Assembly: GCA_021029095.1 (NCBI GenBank)
Contig: JAJOHG010000029.1
Coordinates: 340,152 to 404,151 of the forward strand
DNA length: 64,000 nucleotides
Direction: 5' to 3'
From: Phellopilus nigrolimitatus
Lineage: Eukaryota > Basidiomycota > Agaricomycetes > Hymenochaetales > Hymenochaetaceae
This document shows, in pieces, positions 1 through 11,900 of this stretch (its first letter is position 1; every line of letters begins with the position of its first letter). The position numbers were made by a program, and so were the translations under genes. The notes under the pieces are model-generated. The model did not search any database. It was given only the letters and a program-made list of their open reading frames with translations, and had not been told where the DNA came from.

Positions 1-1612
1 AATCCGTGATATGAAACTGTCACGGACGATTACAGACACTTGTATTTGGCTTCCATAGGAAGAGCGCCATGTCATGTCCAAATCTTTCTTGCTTGTGGGA
101 AGCACGGAGATGAATAATTAGCGTTCAGACGAGCATTGAGGCGATGTAAAAGGGCTTGTCATGATGATTTGCTCTGGCTGTCTTCGTCCTATACCCGGCC
201 TTCCCGAACTTGACGGCGACGGACGGCAGCCCTAGCTCTTGATTGGACAAGCCCAGGGAACGGAAACAGTATCTATATATCGTTATAACAATTCGTTTTT
301 ACGTGCATTGAAAGACGTTGCAAGTGGGAGGAAAGCACTCATAAAGTACGAGAGATTTGGCCTATACTGTAGATAATTTGGTCAGCGATTCGGCGCGAGA
401 TTGAGCTTGAAATAAACTTAAACATGCAGCGAGCACTTCAGGCCATTATTCATCTTCGCAACAATTTGACGTCCAACGATCTGAAGGGTGTCGTTTGCTG
501 GCAATGTTGAGCCGAAGGCAGCACATGATGGTGAGAAAATAGACACGTGACAGAAACATGGCAAACCCATTACGTGACCGTCTTCAGTCTCTTCTGCGAC
601 TTTTGCGACTAAGGCAAATCTCATCATGATATCTGGATCAGCTTGAGTACGGAAATCAAAACAAAAACGCAGGAAGCAGAACGTCGAATTCCGTATGGCC
701 ACATGCAGATTATGAGAACGACGACACCGAGAATATCAAAAAAGACCCGAGAATGGTACGCATGGTACTATGGCATAGACATCGCGGGAAGCGACTCGCA
801 TCGCCACGCGTACTCACCGCACGTCTGCCATCCTTTGTAGTGAAACATGACTTGCAAGTTTTAACACGACAATTTGGGCTGCCGCTGAGCTAGGACCGCA
901 AGAAGCGACTGATCATGTCTTTTCGATTGTAATCAAAACTTGACCACACGTATCTCTTCAGAACGTGTGCACATCAATCCGCTTCTTTGTCGCTTGCATC
1001 TGAACAAGAGGCCTGTCTCAGATGGATTTTGAGCCCGAAGAAATCATAGGCCGCGTGCCTTTGGGCTCTAGATGCTGCTCTCGGTCGAGAATCAAACTTT
1101 TGCATTTCGTGCTTCCACAGATTGTGTTCGGCATCTCTTGGTGCATACCTCACAAATACAAGGAATTCTCAGACCTCGGAGTCGATCCCGAATACCCCTC
1201 TCTTTGTGCCGTAGTAACTTAATGGTCACCACGAGCCCATATACATTCATAATACGAAATACTCGTGGAGACTGTGTTCCCAGGGTTCCGGTACATACAG
1301 GTGGCTTGGTCTCTATTTCTTACATCTGACCACATGGACATCTTGTCAGTGCATGCGACATTCGTCTCAGTGATATCTTGTTGATGCGGCGCCGCTGCCA
1401 CGGGCGCGTCTAATGTCTCTGCGAGCATCGTTCTTCTGTTTCACTACTGTACACTCATGCATCCGGACACACTTGTCCTGCATAATCGTGCTGTCATTTT
1501 ATATTCGGAGTTTAATCCCATAGTTCTCCTCGACTATAAATCTTGAGGTACGTACCGACACTTTTCTTTAAGTCCTAGAAGGCTTTCCTTGAATTCACAG
1601 TCAACTCTCGTT
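1..1612. other. Upstream intergenic region, no gene seen
   Basis: Only short, unrelated open frames without family resemblance or splice-compatible partners are present. Base composition is less GC-rich than the coding parts of the window. The last 100 bases are the presumed promoter of the sedolisin gene. A 5' gene lying outside the window could reach into the first bases, but nothing here shows it. Confidence 0.5.
1535..1540 (+). promoter_or_regulatory. Possible TATA box of the sedolisin gene
   Basis: A TATAAA hexamer lies 73-78 bases before the ATG at 1613 and is preceded by a pyrimidine-rich stretch, a usual fungal core-promoter arrangement. It is the only such motif close to this start. 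The assignment is by position only. Confidence 0.4.
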
Positions 1613-3526
1613 ATGTTCTCCAAGTTCCTGCTCTTTGCGTCTTTCATCATTGCCGTTACTGCAAATCCAGTGTCTCGCAATCTCGTAGTGCACGAACAGC
1701 GCGACACTGTACCCGATGGCTTTCTCAAGTCCGGTGCTGCGCCTGCAGACCAGGTACTCGACTTACGTATGGCGCTTCATAACACCGACATGGCTGGGCT
1801 CGAGAAGGCGCTCTACGATGTTAGCACTCCCGATAGTGCGCACTATGGCCAACACCTTACCAAGGAAGAGGTAATTCTCTTTACATTTACAAGGAAAGAT
1901 AAGAATTTGACGAGCGTTATAGGTAGAAGAGTTTGTGAAGCCTGATTCCAAGTCGGTCTCTATTGTGAACGATTTCCTCGCATCGCATGGGGTCACTGCC
2001 AAATCCATCTCTCCCGCTGGAGACTGGCTCGCGTTTTCTGTGCCAGTCAGCAAAGCCAAAGAGATGTTCGACGCCGACTTCTTCGTTTTCCAGCACAAAG
2101 AGACGGGGAAGCAATACGTCCGTACGCTTGCGTACTCTATTCCCACTGAGCTCCAAGGCCATCTCGACCTCGTTCATCCGACGATCACGTATGCCCCTTG
2201 TCTTTCTTTTATCTAAACAAAAGACTAACGATCTTCAACTAGATTCGAGAACCCCCTCGCGGGTCTCCCTCTCGTCTCCTCGCCCCTCTCTGCCGTAACA
2301 GCTGCGCGGAACTTCACCTCTCGTCAGAGTGATTCTTCGTGCGATTCCGGGATCACGCCTAGGTGCCTTCAGACGTTGTACGGAATCCCTGCGACACTCG
2401 CGTCGCAGTCCTCGAATGTGCTCGGTGTCTCCGGATACAATAATCAGTTTGCGAATCAGCAGGACCTGTCGACGTTTTTGCAAGAGCAACGCCCGGATCT
2501 CCCCTCGGACACAACGTTCACTGTCGAGACGCTCGACGACGGCTCGAATTCACAGGACCCGGGAACTGCTGGTCTCGAGGCCAATCTTGACATCCAGTAT
2601 ACAGTCGGACTCGCGAGTGGCGTCCCGACGACGTTCATCTCTGTCGGAGAGAATAACCAGGATGGGCTTGCTGGATTTCTCGACACTACCAACTACCTCC
2701 TCGGGCAGAATAACCCGCCGCAGGTGCTCACGACTTCCTACGGCTTGGTTGAAAGCAACATCTCGCCTGACCTCGCCAAGTAAATATTTTTTATTTGGAG
2801 TATCATTTCTGAGAAACTCAATTGCGTCCTCAGCCGATTGTGCGATGCGTATATGCAGTTGGGCGCTCGCGGAACGTCCATTCTCTTCGCATCTGGCGAT
2901 GGCGGGGTCTCAGGCAATCGGCCTACAGACGACTGCTCGACGTTTGTGCCGACATTCCCCTCTGGTTGCCCTTTCATAACTTCTGTCGGTGCGACGGATG
3001 GTGTCCAGGAGGCAGCAGCGTCCCTGTCCTCAGGCGGATTTTCTAACATATTCGATACGCCATCCTATCAGAGGTCGGCGGTGAGCGCATATTTAAAGGA
3101 TCTTGGTTCGACGAACGACGGGCTCTTCAACCCTTCTGGGCGCGGATTTCCGGACATCTCTGCGCAGGGGACGAACGTAATTATTGTTCAGAACGGAGGG
3201 GATCAACCCGTCCAGGGCACGAGCTGCTCAAGCCCGATCTTCGCGAGCGTCATTGCACTGCTGAATGACGACCTCATCGCCGCAGGAAAGTCGCCTCTCG
3301 GTTTCCTAAATCCGCTCTTGTACTCCGCAGCGGGCCAAGCAGCTCTCAACGACATCACGAGCGGTGCGCCCTTTTCATCGTTGGCTTTGTTTGTAATCTT
3401 ATTTTGTCTCCAGGTAGCAACCCAGGGTGTAACACGGAGGGTTTCCCCGCAGGCCCAGGTTGGGATCCTGTTACTGGCCTCGGTACGCCAAACTTCGCCA
3501 AACTTCAGTCTGCAGTAGGTTTGTAG
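1613..3526 (+). CDS. Secreted sedolisin (S53) tripeptidyl-peptidase-type protease
   Basis: Five exons fit in phase: 1613-1870, 1923-2188, 2243-2779, 2834-3363 and 3414-3526, giving 567 residues. The ATG at 1613 starts a signal peptide of about 17 residues (MFSKFLLFASFIIAVTA). A pro-kumamolisin propeptide fills roughly residues 20-190. The catalytic domain shows the sedolisin triad: Glu287 and Asp291 in GLEANLDIQ and Ser484 in QGTSCSSP, with the oxyanion Asp376 in SGDGG. The last exon restores the C-terminal calcium-site region (GWDPVTGLGTPNF), which confirms the final splice. S53 enzymes of this kind are secreted, acid-active peptidases that remove tripeptides or cut internally; which of the two cannot be told here. 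Length and motifs are normal and nothing is broken. A TATA-like box lies 73 bases upstream. Confidence 0.93.
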
Positions 3527-6500
3527 AAGAACCAAGGTTGTTGGAAGTGAGTAAAGAAGCGAAGTCCATTTTTCTCGAGGCTGTTGTTATGCGGATTTTC
3601 TATTCTTGGGAATCTTGTGGACGACACTGGCATGTGTACGGGTTAACAGGGCGCTAATATGGTTAAAGACAATGTATAATAAGCTCGTGATTTTGCAGAG
3701 AATGTGAGCGTAAACCGCAAATGACGATTCCTACTCTCCTACAAATAGCCAGCTCTACGCATTCATGCCGCTTACCTAGTTCGGCAAAAGCCGACGGTGC
3801 CGACGACGCCTCAGCCGCGTTTTCCTTTACGACCAACCCTTGTCTTCCTGCCCCGACAAATATAGCTTGTTTTGCATCCTCGAAATTAACTGAAAACCGC
3901 GTGCAGCTGTCAGATTACTCTTCAGAACTCCTGGCGGCGGGATAAGGTGCAAACTGGGGCGTCAACACGAGATTTGGTGGTGATGGGCCATAGCCATGGT
4001 ACGTTCTACCGGTCCATTTCTCCTCACAAAATAAAACCACTTCGGCGCCTACATCCAACAGCTCTGTATGTTTCTCAACTGCAATGCGTTTGACTCGACG
4101 GACAGGACTTCTTCAAATCGCTTGAACGGTCGACAATTTCGACCTCGCGTCCATAGGACCACGAGACTCAAAAGTCAACTGCTTCTACGTCTTGCTTCAG
4201 CATGATGCAGAACGGCTGGGCTGAAAAGGTAGGCTTTTTCAAGCTCGAAGTTAGCTCCGATTGTGCGATCGCCCAGCTTGTGTGGGACAACTGAGTGGCA
4301 ATTGCGATGAGTGATATGAAACTTGTGGCGAGGACGCTGTCTGAACACTGGACGGCGCGACGCGTACAAGAACGTGGTTGGTCGCAAAGGACTCAAGCTT
4401 GCTATTCAACTTAGGCCAACTTGAGGCTTGGACGCACCGGTCAGGTCGCTAGAATATCCCGGCCGTTTTCGACTCGGTTGATGACTTGGCCTGCGGACGA
4501 AGGTCATCAGAGGAAAAAGGATGGAAGAGCGCCGTGAGCGCTGGGCTCGATAAATAAGTGGCAGGGCACACGTCTACAACAGGAAAGGTACGTCTGTTCT
4601 CTTTTAGCCTTTCCATGTTTGCCTTCACTTCTAAACCTCTCGCTTCTTCGCCATAGCCTGTGACGTTTGAGACGGAGCCTATCGACTGTAGACGTGATGT
4701 GAATCAATAGGAGTGAAAATCACTGATGGCCTTCGATCACGTCTTGTCTCGGGGATACGATACTGCTTGTCCACGAACGCAGGAAATTTGTATGTACGGT
4801 TATAATCTCGTTTGTCAATGGCCTTGCTCTAAAACTAAGTTTGCCTGAACGGGCATGCGTACACTATACCTCCGATCTTCTTTCACTATGCGGTGGGAAA
4901 CTCCGAACTCGAAGCTCCTCATCATTCCTCGGTTGAGTGGTTGGCTTGATGTGCTAATTGTCGCCCTGGACGAAAGACGTTCTTAATCTGAGGCTCGCGG
5001 AGACGCGGACATCTCGCGCTACTTCAGACAGATCCGGGAGCAGGCCCGTGCTCGATGAGGATATGAAACAGTGGCGCTTCCCTTGATTGGGCGTGCGCTG
5101 GCGGGAGTGCGCAAGGGATAGTAATGCATATGACATAATGAGTGTTTCAACTTGGAGTCTCCGCCGAAGTAATTTTCCGTGAGTTTATATGAAAAACGTC
5201 ATCCTGCAGTATGTGGCTTGGCCTTCTGTCTCAGCCAATTGAGTTCCACGCTGTATATTGTCCAAATATCGAATCGTCATCGCTTACTTCAAGAGAAATC
5301 TCTGGCATTCTTACCTATTTTCAGGATATTGCGACGCTGTACAATCCTGGTCTTGATTTTGCCTTGAGGAAGTCAGCTTTTTGCGTTTCATGTTTTCGCA
5401 TGATGCTGCATGCACTCGAAGCAGACCCAATCTCGTTCAGCTGATTCGTTTACTCGCTTTTTTCTGAATATCGGGTTATCCCGGGTGATTTTCTGCTTCG
5501 CTTCTCCTGAACCAGCAGTTTTTAATTTCCTCTTGAACCCTTTTTCGTCGGGCTCGGCGGTCTCCCTGCGGTAACGTTCACTGGGTATTCTTGTCTTCGA
5601 CAATTTCTGCTTTAGGGCTGGGAACAAATCGGATCAGCTCGCGTATGACGAATGGGATTGAGCTCGGACTCGCTCCTACATGTACGTGTCATTTATTTTT
5701 GTTTCGTTTGTTCGGCATGCACTCTTCATACTCTCGTAGCGAAAACTCACGATTGAAAACTTCACGTCTTTGCCTTTCTGCAACATTTTCTGAAGGAGAG
5801 GATGCCTAATTTTCGCAGACTCGGCCTTACCGGCGACCCTGGCCTGCAAGAGCACCTTTGTAACTTTCTCTGATTGCAGTCCGGAGGAAAAATGTGAAGT
5901 CGAAAGTCCCAGGTCAGCGGATGACCTATCAACGCTACTTATGGTGAAGGCAAAGGTCAGAAGGTGGACACGCTAGACTCTCTTTCAATTCAGAATTATT
6001 TGACGTCGGACAGTGAAGAGTTCAGATTCTGATCGTCAATTCACTCAAAGATCAACTCGGAACTCGGAACCGCGCTCGTGCCGATCTCATTGAATACTTG
6101 TGCTTCTCGGCTACTTACGACTCTTGTAATCTAACTCTAGCTCGGCCGGCGTGGACCCTACGCTTATTTCGAGAGCGCGGCGCTCAGCCTGTGCTCATCC
6201 GCCCCCGACGCAGGACGCCCTCCGAAATCAACCTCTGGCTCATTCAAGAAAAAGACCCTCATCCCGGCGATTTTGTTTGCTGTGCGAACGCCTTCCGATC
6301 TCTGCTTTCTCAACTCACGGGTCCTGGCGATGCCGTTGCCCTCGATGTATCCTGCCTTTAGAGAACGAAAGCTCGCCGCCACTCCTGGCACGTCTTACCG
6401 TTTCCCGACGTCCGTCGGGGTCTCTTACGCGGGTCTTGGAAGCTGGTATAAAGGTGGAGGTGCTTAGGCGTCGTATCGAGGTCCTCAAACCAATCGGTAT

Positions 6501-6547
6501 CTCCTGCTTCGTCCTACATACGCTCTCTGAACCATTAACTCAGACAT
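3527..6547. other. 3-kb intergenic region, no supported gene
   Basis: Open frames of up to about 140 codons occur on both strands, but none has a recognisable motif, a convincing start or phase-compatible splice sites. No transposon termini or tandem repeats were noticed. The last few hundred bases are the presumed promoter of the Zn2Cys6 gene at 6548. Confidence 0.5.
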
Positions 6548-8913
6548 ATGGCAACAATTCGTCGTTCATCGCCCACTTCTCATGAAGAGGGACCACTTCA
6601 ACGCGGAAAAGCGTGTATTAATTGCAGGTGAGATATATATTGCAACTGAAGCGAGTTCTCTGCAAATAACGATCTTTTCGCTGCTCTATAAGACGTCGCA
6701 AAATGGTGGGACTATTTTCAATTTTTCAATTTCACCCGTCTCACATGTTTCGGTGACAGAGATGCGACGGTGCGCGTCCCGTCTGCACACAGTGCATTAG
6801 TGGCAACAGAGCTGAAGACTGCGAGTATACCGACAACCAAGGTCGCACACGGACAGCGATTCTCGAGGAGAATATCGCACTACTTCAGGCACGAATAGAC
6901 GAGCTCGAAAATCCTGATCCTACGGCCCAGCCTGTGTTACTTCACGACCCTTATGAGCATTACAGACGGACAAGCGGAGAGCACGCCGTAGGTATAGCTC
7001 CAGAGACTGGCTTGGGCCAGGCTGAACGCGTGCTCGCAGCTCCTGAACGACCTAACTCCGTGCCCGCCGTCATGCTATGGTGGGAGTTTGAGGAACCGCC
7101 GGCTGAAATAAGCAACATGCTGTACGAGCGTCTTCTGCTTCTAGAAATTGAAAATCAAATGATATTAATTATTGCCCTCCCAGCGTCACCGCATTCCTCC
7201 CTTATGCGTCTACTCTGGGATTTGCGCTGAGCCCCGATCGCTTCCGGTCGACCCTCTCTCTACCAACACTTCATCCTGAGCGCCCGCATCCTGCTCTCCT
7301 TCATTCCGTTTTCTTATGGTCGCTCCGCCTTTCCAAGACACCTGACCTCATGCAGCATGAGAACTCTTACCTTCGGCGTGCTATCCTGGCTCTGCAAGAT
7401 GCACTGAGCGGCAGTCCCAGCTTAAATGTGAGTATTCTTTTAATTCTTAAAATGGTTTATTGACTTACATAAATGCACGACGGAAGGAATCGACTCTGGC
7501 TAGGCGAAGGGTCCACGCGATACAGGCTGAAGTCCTCCTTGCAAAGTACTTCTTCAGCCTCGGTCGCCTTCTTGAGGGCCGCTATCACGCAAATGCAGCC
7601 GTCTCCCTCGCAGTCACTTGCGGTCTATACCGCATCAAACCCGCTGGCCTTGCTACTTCTCCGGCCTCAACTTCTTCTCTCCCTCCTCTTGCGCTTGGAG
7701 CCATGCCTACGGGACAATTTGAGCTTGCACCTGCACGTGACGCGGTCGAGTTCGGTGAGCGTGTCCGGGTGTTCTGGGCTGTATATGAGATAGACCGGTG
7801 CTGGAGCGTTGCACTCGGCGCGCCGTGCTGTCTCTCAGACGAACCTTCTTCAGGAATGCGGATCGATACACCGTGGCCCCTTGATATCAGCGAGTATGAA
7901 CAGGTGCGCAGCGGCGGTTTCAAAATAGTTGGAAATAATTTATGTTAAGTTTGCTTCGCGCAGATGAACAATACCTCCCTGAGGTCGGCAATTGAACCGA
8001 GTCACGAAATCTTGCGGCAGTTTCTGTCTGGGAGAGCTTCTGAGACCCGAACTGGAGAAGATCCGTCTTCGGCGTCCCTGCGCGCGAAAGCGTCTGCACT
8101 ATACGAGCGTGCGGCCAAGTTTGTGGCAATGTGGAAGTCTGGTAAGCAATACTCCCCTTTGTCCTTTTGATTTTCTCATTCGAGCGCCGCTCGACTATGA
8201 ACGTTGATTTCCAAAGCTCCTTCACAAGCTCAAGCTCGTGCTGCGGTATTAACCGACATGCGGGCTCACGCGCATCTCACGACTAACTTTGCTCGAAGTC
8301 TCATACCACTGGATCGCCTGGACTCGAATGTACATTCACTAGACACCCGCCAAGCGCTTTTCGTTGTGCACAGCCTCGCGCATGCGACTATGATACAATT
8401 GCACAGCGTGCACGCATCGGAGGCGCCGGCAGGCGACGAAAGTACGTTAAATGCGGCACTTGAACACGCGAGCGAAGTGATCAGTATATTTGAGCTGGCG
8501 GCAAATGCAGGCGTTAATGAAGAAGCGCGGGCAGGGTTAGTGGATCCGATCCTTGCTGTAAGCATGTCAGCTTCTTTTCGATGTGCACTTAGTCACCCCT
8601 AGATTCTCAGATCGTCGGTATGTCCGCTGCGCAAGTATTTGTTCATGAACACAATCGCATACAGCGCGATTTGCAGACACAAGCCTCACAAGCCCGTATA
8701 AGGGCGCTTCGTGCGAATATTGACCGCATCATAGAAGCGCTTAGACTCTGTACCGGGGTTATGAATACCTGCCCCATCTTTAGTGAGCATTGCCCTCATC
8801 AGATTATTCTTGAATTTATTGCTGATACGTCTCGTGTATGCACATGTAGATCAGCAGATGGCGAGGATACAGGAGATGACGCAGAGCTGAGAAAATTACA
8901 TGCTGTAGTTTAA
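6548..8913 (+). CDS. Zn2Cys6 fungal transcription factor
   Basis: Eight exons fit in phase: 6548-6627, 6693-6705, 6760-7121, 7184-7427, 7487-7903, 7964-8141, 8217-8557 and 8611-8913, giving 645 residues. The N-terminal binuclear zinc cluster has Cys23, 26, 33, 40, 43 and 52 (spacing 2-6-6-2-8) and is assembled across three exons, the second only 13 nt long and coding the basic stretch RRKM. A short heptad-like helix follows (about residues 60-80), as is usual for the linker and dimerisation element. The middle region reads like the alpha-helical fungal_trans domain. Such proteins bind CGG-type sites in the nucleus; the target genes cannot be read from sequence. No frame breaks were found. It is separated by more than 3 kb from the sedolisin gene and by 5.4 kb from SDR1, so no cluster role is claimed. 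Confidence 0.88.
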
Positions 8914-11900
8914 TGTTTTGTTCGATAAATAGAGTTTTCTAGACAGGATTGATGATGTTTATGCATCGTCATTCATAATAGATGTTTCTCCACTCTTTCC
9001 TTGAAGCTCGCCTACTACCATTTCTTAATGTGAAGACTGCGTTTATTCGACTACAGCGTTCACGAGGCATTCAAGAACGAAAATATGTACTATAACACCA
9101 GTCTATTTATATTTTCAAATATAAAAGATGCGTATATTGGTATCCTCACCGAAAGATGATACCAATTACAGGAATAGACCGATACGTTCATCGAGCTCAT
9201 GTGCATGCCGCGCAGACAAAGGTTCGCAAGATCCTGATCCAATGATAAACCCAAAATCAGGGAGTACTCTGTCGACAATTTAATAGGTTGCTGCGTCTGA
9301 AAGGGGCTGGTGAAGGTGATATAAGCCGCGCCTGACAGAAAGAATCAATGCCGCATTCACGTCGATGGATGCAATAATGAGATCGGTGAGAACAAAGAAC
9401 GGGTGGGACCCGAATATGCATACCGCCAGTATGCAGCGCGTCCCGCTCGAACGCACCCGCCTGTCGTCCAGCCTCCAAGCACCGGCGTGTGTCGCACCCT
9501 TTCATGACCTACCAAAAGAGTCTTTCCGTGCTCTTCGACCGGAAGCGCGCCGGGCGAAGGCATGCAGACTCTGGTCGCAGGTACGGGAAACGCCGGTGTG
9601 AGCAGAAAGGACGGGCGAGGCACGCCGCGTGGAGACGGTAGGAATGACAAACGCGTGCACGCAGATGCGGCGGAGATGCCTGCGCGTCCGGCCTTGAGCC
9701 GGCCACTCGGGAGTGTATAGGTGCAGCCCACACCATGTATGCCGCCACCGTGACCTCATATTCTATCAAGCTCGAAGGAACATTTAGACGAGGTCGTGGA
9801 CGCTCGCATGCCAGATGCGAGCACTGAATTGAGGGCCGAGTGGCGGGATCGCTAGGCTAGGATACTTCGATATTGGCGTGCATCGGCCTGGAGGCAGTGC
9901 GGAGAACCACGCGTGAAAGGAGAAATAAAAAATGTTGTCGAGACGGGCCGCGAAGATGAAATCAAGAGCGCGGCGCACCATCGTCTAGGCCAGCAGTCTA
10001 GATTGGCGAGCAGTGCGTCAAGGACACCAACACCATGTAATCAAGCTCAGAAGGAAAGCTATTTAACTGCATTTCTTTGGCCTTGCATTTCATGGTCTCT
10101 GTATACGCGCGCGACGAACTCCAATATTTCAGATTTCAGTAACTCCTTATCTAGAGCATGAGAAAACGCCGAAAAGTAGTCAGCTTTATTCCACTGGAAA
10201 AAATAGAAATAAAGAATAAACGTAGACGCGAAGCGCGTTCGCAGCTTCATGAAAGCATCACCGTTGTAAGCATCCAAAGGCCAAAGACGACTGGCGTTAC
10301 TAAGCTCAGGGGGCGCAGATAGGCTATATGCGCGTCTCATTGATTCATCCGTTCTACGCAAGGGGAAGTAAGCGAAAGGATAGGTAATAAGAAAAAGCGG
10401 CAAGAGTGAAAGGAGGGAGGCGATCGCCACGAACAGAGTGAGAAGAGCATGGAAAGGAGGGAAAGCAAGAGATGAAGAAAAGAGTACTCGTCATTTTTGA
10501 TCGCTTTAAAGAGCCCGATTGCAATCGAGAGATCTCGTGAAAGGTCCCGTTAGTGAACGCACACCGGCTTCAGCGCACGGAACGTAACCACAGTCGATCG
10601 CAGGACATCAGCACAGATCGCGCGCGAGGGAAGGCGGGTAGGGCTCACTAGTGTTGCATTATAGGGCGGGACTCCCGCAATCGTGCCAATATATGCCGAA
10701 TATTGCTACGGACTAGTAACGGAATTTTACAAGGTGACGAGGTTGCTATCGGACTGCCAGGGGACGCGAAGCGCGTTGAGGCACTCGCGTACGCGATTCA
10801 GACAAGATAGTACTAGTAGTGAGAGTAATGGGGGATTTCTCTGGTGCGGGAGGAGTTTTAGGATGCTTGAGATGGTGAGTGTTAAGGTCAAGGAGCTTTG
10901 TTAGATAAAGCTTCGAGTGCGGTTACCCACCGGGATAAGTCCGGCCCTAGAGAGCGTCACCTGGGTTGCCGATGTCGGTCCGGCGGCGCGGGCAATTTAG
11001 GGCCGGCGCCTATGATCTGGGCACAAGTTACATAAGTCAAAGTAGCCTTGTCTCTCGTCCACGCCGCCTACATATATTCATCTCTTCGATCTACTACCAT
11101 CTTCCAAGATCCCGCCCATCGCGCGCCTCTTGACTCTTTACATCCGGACTATGTTCTTATTCCGGATGCAGCTAGGTGAAGCACTCGTCCGATCGGCGGG
11201 CAGAGCCAGACTGGACATGTAGTACGTCTAGATCTGCCTCCGTGTTCCTTGCATTTTTTATTTTTATTTTTTACAATTATAGTGTATAGTCTCTTCCTCT
11301 TGTATGTGCCGAGCATACTTCTCTCGGCTTATGCTACTATAGGTGATACTTGTGGGAGGTTCTACGCGAATTGGATTCGTCCGGACCACTCGCTAGTACC
11401 TGTGAGTTGCATTCGTCCTGGTGATGACGTCTTGAAAGCGACGCGTATCTTTTCTGACATACAGATCGTTCAGTTAGGTGGTTTTTTTGGCATGGATCCG
11501 CAACCAGCAAGGCTATTTTCTCGTATGCGCTCGGCCCGGACGCCTTTTTTCGAGAAGTCGGCAAGTTCAGTGCTTTCTCTGGACGAAAGGTATTTGTTGA
11601 TCGACTATTTGCTCATTCCCGAACAGCAATCTATCCTTTTCAAATATAACTCTCGAGCAGACGCGGCCTTTCTTCTGGTACGCTGACCGCCCATCCCCCG
11701 CTTCACTTGGATCGAAGAATCGTCTGCGGGAATCCGCCACTAATGTGCTTCGCGGGGTGTGCAACGACGGCTTCAATGGACTATATCACCTTCTTCGTGG
11801 GCGGGGGAGGCCGTTTCACGCTAACCAAAGCTTTTCTTGCGCATCTTGTGCGAGGTTCGCTTTGAATGCGAAACGAATCCCTGCGGGATTCTCTACTAGG

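Noticed and set aside
6151..6585. A 144-codon frame just before the first Zn2Cys6 gene
   Set aside because: Starts at a non-ATG codon, overlaps the first exon of the regulator in another frame and shows no family features.
9357..9769. Overlapping 80-120 codon frames on both strands
   Set aside because: No motif, no consistent start, mutually overlapping; explained by local composition.
11249..11686. A hydrophobic-leader frame resembling a signal peptide
   Set aside because: The leader comes from a T-rich run, the start codon is not ATG and the rest has no motif.
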